From positions 620,001-684,000 of the forward strand of contig NC_020548.1 in the NCBI RefSeq assembly GCF_000349945.1: a stretch of 64,000 bases of DNA, in the 5' to 3' direction. Under the pieces are notes generated by a model that was not told the origin of the DNA, made no database searches, and saw only the letters and a program-made list of their open reading frames with translations. The position numbers and the translations under genes are program-made. Positions 49,765 to 58,310 of the stretch are shown in pieces; the stretch's first letter is position 1; every line of letters begins with the position of its first letter. Origin of the DNA: Azoarcus sp. KH32C (GTDB taxonomy: Bacteria; Pseudomonadota; Gammaproteobacteria; Burkholderiales; Rhodocyclaceae).

Positions 49765-51066
49765 TTGGCCGCCTACATCGCCCAGGCCCTGCCGGAGGCA
49801 ACGCCCGCTGCCCCGACCGCGCCACGCACCTATGCCTGGATCGTCTTCGCGCTGACCTTCGGACTGCTGCTGTCCGATTACATGTCGCGCCAAGTGCTCA
49901 ACGCCGTATTCCCCGTGCTGAAGGTCGAATGGAGCCTGAGCGACACCCAGCTCGGCTCGCTCTCCAGCATCGTCGCGCTGCTCGTCGGCATCCTCACCTT
50001 CCCGCTGTCGGTCGTCGCTGACCGCTGGGGACGCGTCAGGAGCGTCACGCTGATGGCCGGACTATGGAGCCTCGCGACCCTCGGCTGCGCGATCTCCGCC
50101 AGCTACAACGAGATGTTCATCGCGCGCTTCTGCGTCGGCGTTGGCGAAGCGGCCTATGGCAGCGTCGGCATCGCGCTGATCCTGAGCATCTTCCCCGCTC
50201 ACCTGCGCTCGACGCTGAGCAGCGCCTTCATGGCCGGCGGCCCCGTCGGATCGGTCGTCGGCATGGCCTTCGGCGGCGTGATTGCCGCGAAGTTCGGCTG
50301 GCGCTGGTCCTTCGGCGCGATGGCCGCATTCGGCCTGATGCTCGTCGTGCTCTACGCGCTGATCGTGCGCGAGAGCCGCCTGTGCGCCCCCGGCACGACC
50401 CGGCCCGTTGCCCAGTCCGCTGCTCGTCCCGGCCTGAAATCGATCTTCTCCGGCCTCTTCTCGTCGGTTTCGGTGATCGCCGCCTATGTCGGCAGCGGCC
50501 TGCAGCTTTTCATCATGGCCGCGATGCTCGCGTGGCTGCCGAGCTTCCTGAACCGCTACTACGAACTGCCGACCGACAAGGCCGGCGTGGGTGCGGCAGT
50601 CTTCATCCTGATCGGCGCAATCGGCATGGTCGTCTGCGGCATCGTCACCGACCGGCTCAGCCGCAAGGCGCCAGAGCGTAAGTGGACGATCGCGATGACT
50701 TACTCGCTGGGCTCAGCGAGCCTGCTTCTGATCGCGTTCCAGCTCCCCCCCGGCCCCGCACAACTCGCAGTGATCGGCGCCGGCATGGCGATGGTCGCAG
50801 GCACCACCGGGCCGGCCGGCGCGATGGTCGCGAACCTGATCCACCCGTCGATCCACGCCACCGCCTTTGCGACGCTGACGCTCGCCAACAACCTGCTCGG
50901 CCTCGCCCCCGGCCCCTTCGTCACCGGTTTCATCGCAGACCGCATGGGCCTGATGGGTGCGATGCAGCTCGTGCCGCTCGTCGCCCTCGGCGCCACCGCC
51001 GCGTTCGCGATCGGGAAGCGCCGTTACGCCGAAGACCTCAAGCGCATCGAGGCGATGCAAGGCTGA
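49765..51066 (+). CDS. MFS transporter
   Basis: 433 residues with twelve hydrophobic segments, close to the carrier at 29921-31243 (shared SDYMSRQVLNAVFPVLK, DRWGRVRS, EAAYGSVGIALILS). Starts with TTG after AAAGGAGACACGC. The likely substrate is an organic acid used by the dioxygenase/BKACE group. The two copies differ in most loops, so they probably carry different compounds. Confidence 0.88.
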   Translation: MAAYIAQALPEATPAAPTAPRTYAWIVFALTFGLLLSDYMSRQVLNAVFPVLKVEWSLSDTQLGSLSSIVALLVGILTFPLSVVADRWGRVRSVTLMAGLWSLATLGCAISASYNEMFIARFCVGVGEAAYGSVGIALILSIFPAHLRSTLSSAFMAGGPVGSVVGMAFGGVIAAKFGWRWSFGAMAAFGLMLVVLYALIVRESRLCAPGTTRPVAQSAARPGLKSIFSGLFSSVSVIAAYVGSGLQLFIMAAMLAWLPSFLNRYYELPTDKAGVGAAVFILIGAIGMVVCGIVTDRLSRKAPERKWTIAMTYSLGSASLLLIAFQLPPGPAQLAVIGAGMAMVAGTTGPAGAMVANLIHPSIHATAFATLTLANNLLGLAPGPFVTGFIADRMGLMGAMQLVPLVALGATAAFAIGKRRYAEDLKRIEAMQG

Positions 51067-51107
51067 CTTTCCGCCCCACTTTCCACCCCACTCCACGCAC
51101 AACAACG

Positions 51108-51680
51108 ATGAAGACCTCCCCCACGATCCTGCTCGTCCCCGGCCTGCGGGACCACGTCGAAGAACACTGGCAGACCATCCTCGAAAAGAAACTCCAGGAA
51201 AAGCGGATCGACGCCCGCTGGGTGCCACCGCTCGAACATGACAAACTCAGCCGCAATGCGCGCGTCGCCGCGCTCGACCGCGCCCTGGCCGAGATCGACG
51301 GCCCGGTGATCCTCGTCGCCCACAGCGCCGGCGTGATGATCACCGTGCATTGGGCGCAGCAGCACCAACGCCCGATCATGGGCGCGCTGCTCGCCGCACC
51401 GGCGGACCTTGAATCCCCCTTCCCGGCCGGCTATCCGACCACCGACGCGCTGCGCGAGAATGGCTGGCTGCCGATTCCCCGCACGCTGCTCCCCTTCCCG
51501 AGCATCGTCGCCGCAAGCGAAAACGATCCGCTCGGCAAGCTCGAGCGCGTGACCGAATTCGCCAAGGCCTGGGGCAGCCGCCTCGAAAACGTTGGCGCCG
51601 TCGGCCATCTCAACCCCGCGGCCGGCTTCGGCGAATGGCCGCTTGCGGAAAGCTTCATTCGCGAGCTGGCCGAAAAGTAA
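51108..51680 (+). CDS. RBBP9/YdeN-family serine hydrolase
   Basis: 190 residues, alpha/beta hydrolase fold. LVPGLRDHVEEHWQ at the start, nucleophile Ser in VAHSAGVMI, and a C-terminal His in GAVGHLNPAAGFGEWP complete the triad. The family's physiological substrates are unclear. ATG 51108; the longer frame overlapping the MFS gene was rejected. Last gene of the group starting at 46584. Confidence 0.85.
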   Translation: MKTSPTILLVPGLRDHVEEHWQTILEKKLQEKRIDARWVPPLEHDKLSRNARVAALDRALAEIDGPVILVAHSAGVMITVHWAQQHQRPIMGALLAAPADLESPFPAGYPTTDALRENGWLPIPRTLLPFPSIVAASENDPLGKLERVTEFAKAWGSRLENVGAVGHLNPAAGFGEWPLAESFIRELAEK

Positions 51681-51687
51681 GAAGCGA

Positions 51688-51800
51688 GCTCGTCATCCAT
51701 ACTGTCAGTACCGATGGATGGATGGATGACGAGTGAGCAGCCATGAACACCGACCGAGGCCCCGAGCGAGACGACGACCGGTCCGAACCTCCCGAGGTCG
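51688..51800 (+). repeat. Direct repeat copy 1: palindrome plus kinase 5' end
   Basis: 113 bp nearly identical to 55895-56003, with a 4-bp GATG gain and a few substitutions. It contains the inverted repeat CTCGTCATCCAT / ATGGATGACGAG and then an ATG (51743) with the first ~19 codons of the histidine kinase (MNTDRG, ERD, DRS, PPEV). After that it breaks into IS110 sequence, so this is a truncated kinase start. Confidence 0.85.
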
Positions 51801-52150
51801 CCTGCTCGTCGAGGAGAACCGCCTGCTTGAACAGCGCATCGCACAACTCGAACGGGAACTCACCGAAGTGGCGCGGCACAGTGCGGCATGCACGGAATTG
51901 ATGTCGGTGCCCGGTGTCGGCCTGCTCACTGCCACCGCGATGGTGGCCGCCACCGGTGGCGACGTGATCCACTTCAAGGATGCCCGACATTTCGCGAGTT
52001 GGATCGGGCTGACGCCGAAGTTCGTCGGACAACAGCAGAAAACTCGCCCGCATCTGCTTCGCCGTGCTGCGCGATCACGCCCCGTTCGGCAATCCGCAGC
52101 CACGTCCAATGAAGAAACTCCAACGCACCGCTTTCGCCATCGCCGCCTGA
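51799..52150 (+). pseudogene. IS110-family transposase 3' remnant, frameshifted
   Basis: ENRLLEQRIAQLERELTEVA, then LMSVPGVGLLTATAMVAATG and FKDARHFASWIGLTPKF, are the Transposase_20 domain of IS110 proteins. After GQQQ the frame shifts; in the next frame SRKLARICFAVLRDHAPFG and KKLQRTAFAIAA lead to TGA at 52150, the C-terminus of such a transposase. The N-terminal DEDD part is missing. The joint to the kinase fragment is at ~51799. Confidence 0.75.
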
Positions 52151-52198
52151 CCGCCTTATCGCTTCACCCCTCACCACTTGCGCCGAGACTGAGACGGC

Positions 52199-52513
52199 TC
52201 ACGAGTCCCTGCCCCAGCGCTTGAGAATCTCCTGCACCGCTTGCCGGGCGCGTTGCCCGTCTGCTTCGGACATGCCGCCGTGGTCGTTCCACAGCAGCAC
52301 ATCCCGATAATCGACCTTCGCGGTCTGGATCAGGTTCAGCAGCTCGTCTTCACGCCCGCGGCTGAGCGCGACAATCGCGAGTTGTACGCGCTCCTTCTCT
52401 CTTTCATACGGCTCGACGCCGTAGAAGTCCAGGAGTTCGAGGACGGTCTTCCACATTGCCTGAGGAAAGACCGCTTCGACTGCGGCAACGACCTGTTCGC
52501 GCGTGTTGGCCAC
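52199..52513 (-). CDS. Hypothetical protein
   Basis: 104 residues, mostly helical and charged (TREQVVAAVEAVFPQAMWKT, VQLAIVALSRGREDELLNLI, QAVQEILKRWGRDS). No signal peptide and no motif I can name. GTG start with GGAG 7 bp upstream, 31 bp after arsC, so the two probably form one transcript. Confidence 0.7.
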   Translation of the reverse strand: MANTREQVVAAVEAVFPQAMWKTVLELLDFYGVEPYEREKERVQLAIVALSRGREDELLNLIQTAKVDYRDVLLWNDHGGMSEADGQRARQAVQEILKRWGRDS

Positions 52514-52544
52514 TGGACGCTCCGTCCTTCTTGGAAATCCCGCC

Positions 52545-52907
52545 CTAGCGCGGCTGCGGCAGGATTTCGCGCACCACCTCGGCAGGCCGGCAGAGCCGGA
52601 TGCCGAGCGGCGTGACGACGATGGGCCGGTTCATCAGAATGGGGTGCGCGATCATCGCGTCGATCAGCTCGTCGTCGGTTTTGGTCGGGTCCGCGAGGCC
52701 CAGTTCGGTGAATAGCGCCTCCTTGCTGCGGATGAGCTCTCGCACCGGCAGGCCGCTGGCGGCGATCAGGGCGACGAGTTGCTCGCGCGTCGGCGGGGTC
52801 TTGAGGTACTCGATGACTTGGGGCTCGGTCCCGCTGTTGCGGATCATCTCCAGGGTATTGCGCGAGGTTCCGCATTTGGGGTTGTGGTAGATCGTGATGT
52901 CGCTCAT
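52545..52907 (-). CDS. arsC: Glutaredoxin-type arsenate reductase
   Basis: 120 residues. The catalytic Cys lies in HNPKCGTSRNTLEM, followed by IEYLKTPPTREQL and the conserved arginines in the C-terminal MNRPIVVTPLGIRLCRP. ArsC reduces arsenate to arsenite with glutaredoxin and glutathione. No arsenite pump or ArsR gene is nearby, so it may be an orphan or act on another oxyanion. Confidence 0.92.
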   Translation of the reverse strand: MSDITIYHNPKCGTSRNTLEMIRNSGTEPQVIEYLKTPPTREQLVALIAASGLPVRELIRSKEALFTELGLADPTKTDDELIDAMIAHPILMNRPIVVTPLGIRLCRPAEVVREILPQPR

Positions 52908-53002
52908 ATGGGCGCTCGGTGTTGGGGAGGTTAAAGGTATTTTTTGGCGGGAGTATGCCCGAAGTGGGCATGATCTATAAATACATGCAATAGGCCGGGT
53001 CG

Positions 53003-53256
53003 TCGTTTCGGGAAATCGTGATCTGCTGTGACGGAACCTGGAACACTCCGGACGAGAAGGATGGCATCGCGGCGCCGACCGACGACGTAGTGCGCCTGTA
53101 TAACGCGCCTATCATGAGCGCCTTACGAGGCCGAGGATCTGGCTGGATAAGGGCTGGGCGTTCCGTAAGAAGTCCGGCTACTTCTATGCCTACGCGAATG
53201 ATGCTTGGAACTGCTACGGTAATAGCCGTGGGCGTGTGCAACTGACGATCAAGTAG
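53003..53256 (+). pseudogene. DUF2235 (Tle1-like) gene fragment
   Basis: The frame around 53018 reads FREIVICCDGTWNTPDEKDG then APTDDVVRLYN, the N-terminal signature of DUF2235 phospholipase-like proteins. From ~53141 another frame reads LDKGWAFRKKSGYFYAYAND and GNSRGRVQLTIK to TAG at 53256, probably the C-terminus of the same gene. The catalytic middle is gone. No gene is seen in 52908-53002. Confidence 0.55.
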
Positions 53257-53340
53257 CCGTCTGCCGCAGGGGCAGCGTGCAAGGACTGCATTGCTGCCGA
53301 TCCGAGAAGGTGAATGCACGATTCACGAGGAGGACAAATC

Positions 53341-54126
53341 ATGGCACTCGAATTTGCGGGGATGGCGCGTCCGATCGACAGCGAGGGTTTCGAAGGAGCG
53401 GCCGAGAAACTCGGCATACGCGCAGCGGAGCTATGGACGGTGGTCGGCGTCGAAACGAGCGGGTGCGGATATCTTGCGGACCGGCGGCCGACGATCCTCT
53501 TCGAACGTCACGTCTTCAGCAAGGAGACGAAACGGCGATTCGACGCCAAGCACGGCGATATCAGTAACCGGCACGCGGGCGGCTACGGTGCGGCCGGGAG
53601 TCACCAGTACGAGCGCCTCGCCTCGGCGATTTCCCTTGATCGGCAGGCCGCGCTGCGGAGCACCTCTTGGGGTATCGGTCAGGTGATGGGATACAACGCG
53701 GCGATGGCCGGCTATGCAGACGCCGAAGAAATGATCGAAGCGATGTCGGCCTCGGAAACCGCGCAGTTCGATGCATTGGCCGCCTTCATCCGTGCGGCCA
53801 AACTGGACGGCGTGCTGCGCACCCACGATTGGGGACGCTTCGCGGCCGGATACAACGGGCCGAACTACCGCATCAACAACTACGACACGCGCCTCGCCGC
53901 GACCTTCCAGCGCTTCGAGCGCGGCGCCCTGCCGGATCTGCAGATTCGTGCGGCGCAGTTGTACCTCACCTACCTCGGCTTCGACCCGCAAGGCGTCGAC
54001 GGCATCATGGGCCGCTTCACGCGTTCGGCAATGAACGAATTCCAGGACAAAGCAGGCATCCAAATGACGGACTTCGTTGACGACGACACGTTTGCCGCAC
54101 TGAAGAAGGCGGCGATAGACGGCTAG
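53341..54126 (+). CDS. N-acetylmuramidase (DUF3380) with peptidoglycan-binding domain
   Basis: 261 residues. Residues ~15-185 match the DUF3380 lytic domain (ELWTVVGVETSGCGYL, PTILFERHVFSKETKRRF, SWGIGQVMGYNAAMAGY, FAAGYNGPNY). Residues ~200-255 form a PG_binding_1 module (LYLTYLGFDPQGVDGIMGRF). No signal peptide, as in phage endolysins and type VI effectors. GAGGAGG precedes the ATG. Next to a DUF2235 relic, it may be a leftover of a phage or effector locus. Confidence 0.85.
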   Translation: MALEFAGMARPIDSEGFEGAAEKLGIRAAELWTVVGVETSGCGYLADRRPTILFERHVFSKETKRRFDAKHGDISNRHAGGYGAAGSHQYERLASAISLDRQAALRSTSWGIGQVMGYNAAMAGYADAEEMIEAMSASETAQFDALAAFIRAAKLDGVLRTHDWGRFAAGYNGPNYRINNYDTRLAATFQRFERGALPDLQIRAAQLYLTYLGFDPQGVDGIMGRFTRSAMNEFQDKAGIQMTDFVDDDTFAALKKAAIDG

Positions 54127-54130
54127 TGCC

Positions 54131-55753
54131 TTATCGAACCTGGAAGCGATCGACACTCAACCGCAGGTTCTCTGCCAGTTCGGTGAGCTGGACCGCCGAG
54201 TTGCGGACCTCGCTTACGGCGACGTTGTTGGCGTCGATCATTTGCGAGATCTGCTCGATCTTCGTCGCGACTTCGTGGCTCGCGACGCCCTGCTCGGATA
54301 GCGAGGAGGAGATGTCGTTGACGATGCGGACGAGCGATTCGGAGCTCTGGTTGATGCGGTTGATGGCATCTCCCGCTTCGTCGGAAAGGCTCACGCCTTC
54401 GTTGGCTTCCTTGACGCTGGATTCCATCGCGGCGAAGACTTCGAGCGAGCTTTGCTGGATGTGCTCGATCAGCTCCGAGATTTCCTTGGTCGAGCCCTGG
54501 GTGCGTTCCGCGAGTTTCCGGACCTCGTCGGCGACGACTGCGAAGCCGCGGCCCGCCTCGCCGGCGCGCGCCGCTTCGATGGCCGCATTGAGGGCCAACA
54601 GGTTGGTCTGATCGGAGACTTCCTTGATGACGTTGACGATCGACGAAATCGCTTCGGACTGCTTCACGAGCCCCTGGACGACGGAGGCCGAATTATTGAT
54701 CGTGACGGCAATCGACCTGACCTTTTCGCCGGAGGCACGGATGGTCCTGCCGCCATCGGAGCACAGGGTACGGGACGAGTCGGTCTTTTCGTCCGCCTCC
54801 TTGGCAGACGCCGAGATGTGATTCACGCTGACGCTGAGTTCCTCGATCGCCGCGGCCGCTGAAGCCGCTGCCCCGCTCTGGCGTTCGGACGCGCTGGCGA
54901 CCCGTTCGGCGCTGTGCGAGAACTGCCGGGAGGCGCTCACCAGTTCGTCCGAATTGCGTTTGGCCTTGCCGATCAGATCACGCAGGCTGTCTTGCATCGT
55001 GCCCAAGGCGCTCATCAGCGCGCCGACTTCGTCGCGCCCGGTCGCACGCACTTCGCCGGTAAGGTCGCCGCGGGCGATACGGTTGGCGAATTCGACGGCA
55101 GCCCGCAGCGGAGCGGTAATCGAGCGCGATATCAGCATCGAGATGAATCCCGCCGCGACGAGTGCCGCGGCCGCAATCGCCAACATGAGTTTCTGCGCCG
55201 AGTTGCCGGTCGCGGTGGCGTCGGCCGCGTCCTTCTTGGCGAGTTGCTCCTGCTGGTGGATATCGGCCTGAAGCGCCTTGATGTAGGGAATCTGGGTCGG
55301 CCGCACCTTTTCCAGCAGCGCCGTCTTCGCCTCCGCGAGTTGGCCAGCTTCGGCCAGTTTGAGGAACTCCTCTTCCGGGCCGAGGTAGGCCTGCCTTGCG
55401 GAAAGGACTTCCTCGAAGGTCTGGCGATCCTCGCCGGCGAACTTCATCGCCTGGAGTTTCGCGACGGCGTCGGCTGCCTCGTCGCGGTTGCGCCGGATTT
55501 CGGTGAGCTGTGTCTTGACCTGGCCGGCGTCGTCGATCAGGACGGTGGTGCGCATGCGCCCCGAGCTGTCGAGTACCGCGAACGACAGATCATTGATCAG
55601 CATGAGCTTTACAAGGTGATCGTCGATGACACGGCTGACCTGGCCTTCGTAGCGGGACACGGCGAAGAAGCCGGAACCGGCAATGAAGACGAGCAACAAC
55701 GCGAGGCTCGCAAAGCCAAGCAGCAGCCTGGTCGCGATTTTGAGATTGTTCAT
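54131..55753 (-). CDS. Methyl-accepting chemotaxis protein
   Basis: 540 residues. Helix 1 (LLLGFASLALLLVFIAGSGF), a periplasmic four-helix-bundle sensor ~35-185, helix 2 (LMLAIAAAALVAAGFISMLI), HAMP ~215-265, and the signalling hairpin with VSDQTNLLALNAAIEAARAG and EVRKLAERTQGSTKEIS. It relays ligand sensing to CheA. No CheW-type gene is nearby. It converges on the muramidase gene with 4 bp between stops. Confidence 0.93.
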   Translation of the reverse strand: MNNLKIATRLLLGFASLALLLVFIAGSGFFAVSRYEGQVSRVIDDHLVKLMLINDLSFAVLDSSGRMRTTVLIDDAGQVKTQLTEIRRNRDEAADAVAKLQAMKFAGEDRQTFEEVLSARQAYLGPEEEFLKLAEAGQLAEAKTALLEKVRPTQIPYIKALQADIHQQEQLAKKDAADATATGNSAQKLMLAIAAAALVAAGFISMLISRSITAPLRAAVEFANRIARGDLTGEVRATGRDEVGALMSALGTMQDSLRDLIGKAKRNSDELVSASRQFSHSAERVASASERQSGAAASAAAAIEELSVSVNHISASAKEADEKTDSSRTLCSDGGRTIRASGEKVRSIAVTINNSASVVQGLVKQSEAISSIVNVIKEVSDQTNLLALNAAIEAARAGEAGRGFAVVADEVRKLAERTQGSTKEISELIEHIQQSSLEVFAAMESSVKEANEGVSLSDEAGDAINRINQSSESLVRIVNDISSSLSEQGVASHEVATKIEQISQMIDANNVAVSEVRNSAVQLTELAENLRLSVDRFQVR

Positions 55754-55894
55754 GTTGGGGCTCCAGGGGCGCGATCTATTCTTGTCGTTATTACGGCAGA
55801 GAAGATTCTAACTTTCGCACCTGCCCGCAATGTGTCGAGGACAGGTCGCAAATGCCCCTTATTCCCCGCCTTCGAGCAGTCCGGCAACTGCGTC

Positions 55895-56003
55895 GCTCGT
55901 CATCCATACTGTCACTACCGACGGATGGATGACGAGTGAGCAGCCATGAACACCGACCGAGGCACCGAGCGAGACGGCGACCGGTCCGATCCCCCCGAGG
56001 TCG
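55895..56003 (+). repeat. Direct repeat copy 2, at the intact kinase start
   Basis: 109 bp matching 51688-51800. It carries CTCGTCATCCAT (55896-55907) and ATGGATGACGAG (55925-55936), which can form a 12-bp stem 9 bp before the kinase ATG. The palindrome could regulate translation or transcription of the kinase. Confidence 0.85.
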
Positions 56004-57241
56004 ACACCTCGTGGAACGTCCAGGAGCTGGTCTTCCGGACGCTCGTCGACATGGTGCCGGACCGCATCTACGCCAAGGACCGCCACAGCCGCTTCGTCTT
56101 CGCCAACAAGGGCGTGGCCTTCTACATGGGCACGACGCCTGAGGCGATGATCGGCAAGACCGATTTCGATTTTTACCCGGCAGAAATCGCGTCGCAGTAC
56201 TTTGCCGTCGAGCAGGAAATGCTTCGCTCCGGCGAACCCCTGATCGCCTTCGAACAGGTGGTGCCGGATCTGAGCTGCGGCCAGACCGGCTGGCTGCAGA
56301 CGACGAAGATGCCCTTGCGCGACCGTGAAGGCCACATCATCGGCATCGTCGGCGTCGGGCGCGACATCACCGAACTCAAGCGGATCGAGACGGAGCTGCT
56401 GGACCGCAACGTCGAGCTGACCGATCTCAACGCGCAGTTGCGCCAGACCCAGGCGCAGCTCGTGCAATCGGAGAAACTCGCGTCGCTCGGCCGGATTGTG
56501 GCGGGGGTGGCGCATGAGCTGAACACGCCGCTGGGCAATGCGATGACGGTCCTGTCGTCGCTGGAAGAACGCTACCGGGAGCTGGAGGCGCTGGTCCATG
56601 GCAACCAGCTTCGTCGCAGCGACCTGCTTTCCGTGATGGACACGACGCTGAGCGGCCTCGACCTGGTCCATCGCAACGTGACGCGGGCGGCCGATCTCGT
56701 GCGGGATTTCCGCCAGCTCGCGATCGATCCGGCGAGCGACGTACGAAGCGGTTTCGACCTCGCGACCGTCATCGACGAGGCACTGGAAACGATACGGCCA
56801 CGCTTCAAGCGCACGACCTTCGAACTGCGCACGACGCTCGAAACCGGCATCGTAATGGACAGCTTCCCCGGACCGCTCTGCCGGGTCGTGACGAACCTGG
56901 CCGTGAATTCACTCGTCCACGGCTTCGAGAATCGCACCGAGGGGATCGCACACGTCAGCTGCAATCGCATTGACGCGACGCATGCGAGTCTCACCTGCTC
57001 GGACAACGGCATCGGCATGACTGCCGAGGTCTCGCGCCACGTCTTCGAACCCTTCTCTGCGCCCTCGCTCGGCCAGCGCGGTACGGGGCTGGGCCTGTAT
57101 GCGGTCCATGGCATCGTGACTGGCCTCCTCGGCGGGACGATCGCATTTCGCAGCACCCCAGGGCAAGGCACGACTTTCGACGTCGTGCTGCCGCTCGTCG
57201 CACCGCATGCGGAGATCGACGAAGACAAGCCCTCGGCTTGA
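55946..57241 (+). CDS. PAS-domain sensor histidine kinase
   Basis: 431 residues. PAS domain ~25-150 (DRIYAKDRHSRFVFANKGVA, GKTDFDFYPAE), a coiled linker (LRQTQAQLVQSEKLASLGR), the phospho-acceptor His in GVAHELNTPLGNAM, and the ATPase domain with NLAVNSLVHGF, CSDNGIGM and GTGLGLYAVHGIV. No transmembrane helix, so it senses a cytoplasmic signal. No response regulator is adjacent. A weak GAGTGAG lies before the ATG. Converges on the LysR gene. Confidence 0.92.
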   Translation: MNTDRGTERDGDRSDPPEVDTSWNVQELVFRTLVDMVPDRIYAKDRHSRFVFANKGVAFYMGTTPEAMIGKTDFDFYPAEIASQYFAVEQEMLRSGEPLIAFEQVVPDLSCGQTGWLQTTKMPLRDREGHIIGIVGVGRDITELKRIETELLDRNVELTDLNAQLRQTQAQLVQSEKLASLGRIVAGVAHELNTPLGNAMTVLSSLEERYRELEALVHGNQLRRSDLLSVMDTTLSGLDLVHRNVTRAADLVRDFRQLAIDPASDVRSGFDLATVIDEALETIRPRFKRTTFELRTTLETGIVMDSFPGPLCRVVTNLAVNSLVHGFENRTEGIAHVSCNRIDATHASLTCSDNGIGMTAEVSRHVFEPFSAPSLGQRGTGLGLYAVHGIVTGLLGGTIAFRSTPGQGTTFDVVLPLVAPHAEIDEDKPSA

Positions 57242-57244
57242 CGG

Positions 57245-58144
57245 TCAGCCTCCCTCCCTCTCCAGTTCGTCGAACAGCCAGTCCTGGAAGCTGCGGATCT
57301 TGGGCAGCTCGGCCCGGGATTTCAGCAGGTTGAAGGTATAACCCTGCACCTTCGGACCATCGAGTCCGAACGGCGCAACGAGGCGCCCGGAATCGAGCTC
57401 GCGCTGCGCGAGCAGCAGGCTTTCCAGGCACACGCCGAGGCCATCGACCGCCGCACTGATCGCCATGAAGGAACGGTCGAAGCGCAGGCCGCGCGCGATG
57501 TCGAGCTTCACCTTGCGATGCTGGCGCATCCAGTCGCGCCAGCTGACCAGGCACACCTCGCTGTGGATCAAGGTGTGGTGTGCCAGGTCCTCGGGGCTGC
57601 AGATCGGGTTGTCCCCCTCCAATAGCGCCGGCGCACACAGCGGCACGATGGTCTCGGGCGGGAAGGTCAGCACCATCGTGCCGGCCGGCGGCAGCCGCCG
57701 CAGTCCGTAGCGGATGTCGATGTCGACGGCCTGGGCGACGAGGTCGGCGACTTCGGTCGAGGCGTTGAGGCGCACGTCGACATCCGGGTTCAGCGAACTG
57801 AAGCGCGCGAGGCGCGGCATCAGCCATTGGGTCGCGAAGCTCGGCGTCGAATGCACGGTAAGGATGTCGCTCTTCGCCGTTCGCCCGAGCTCGCGCGTCG
57901 CCATGTCGATGCGCGCGAAGGCCGCGGAAACCTCTTCTGCGTAGCGCCGGCCGGAGTCCGTCAGCACCACCGCGCGATGCACCCGATGGAAGAGCTGCAC
58001 CCCGAATTGGTCCTCCAAAAGCTTGATCTGGTGACTCACCGCGGAGGGCGTTACGAACAGTTCGTCTGCTGCAAGCGCAAACGACGACAAGCGCGCAGCA
58101 GCCTCAAACGCTTGCACCGCCTTGAGAGGAACCCGATTTTGCAT
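57245..58144 (-). CDS. LysR-family regulator (GcvA-like)
   Basis: 299 residues. Helix-turn-helix in SFALAADELFVTPSAVSHQI, then the LysR substrate domain with TPSFATQWLMPRLARF. Start at ATG 58144 (MQNRVPLKAVQAFE), the usual start of this subgroup; a GTG at 58156 is possible. It is divergent from the split transketolase operon with 166 bp between, so it probably controls that operon in response to its substrate. A TGAATTCA palindrome lies at 58158-58165. Confidence 0.9.
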   Translation of the reverse strand: MQNRVPLKAVQAFEAAARLSSFALAADELFVTPSAVSHQIKLLEDQFGVQLFHRVHRAVVLTDSGRRYAEEVSAAFARIDMATRELGRTAKSDILTVHSTPSFATQWLMPRLARFSSLNPDVDVRLNASTEVADLVAQAVDIDIRYGLRRLPPAGTMVLTFPPETIVPLCAPALLEGDNPICSPEDLAHHTLIHSEVCLVSWRDWMRQHRKVKLDIARGLRFDRSFMAISAAVDGLGVCLESLLLAQRELDSGRLVAPFGLDGPKVQGYTFNLLKSRAELPKIRSFQDWLFDELEREGG

Positions 58145-58310
58145 TGCAACACTCACATGAATTCAGTTCACCTATCTCTCATGATTATTCGTTTGAGCCA
58201 CGAAGATCAAGGGAATACGCTTTCTCTCACTCGCCGGACGTCATGAAGACGGCCCCAGCGAAGGCGGAGAGCCCCCTCTCCAACCGAGAGCAAACGACAA
58301 GGAGAACTGC

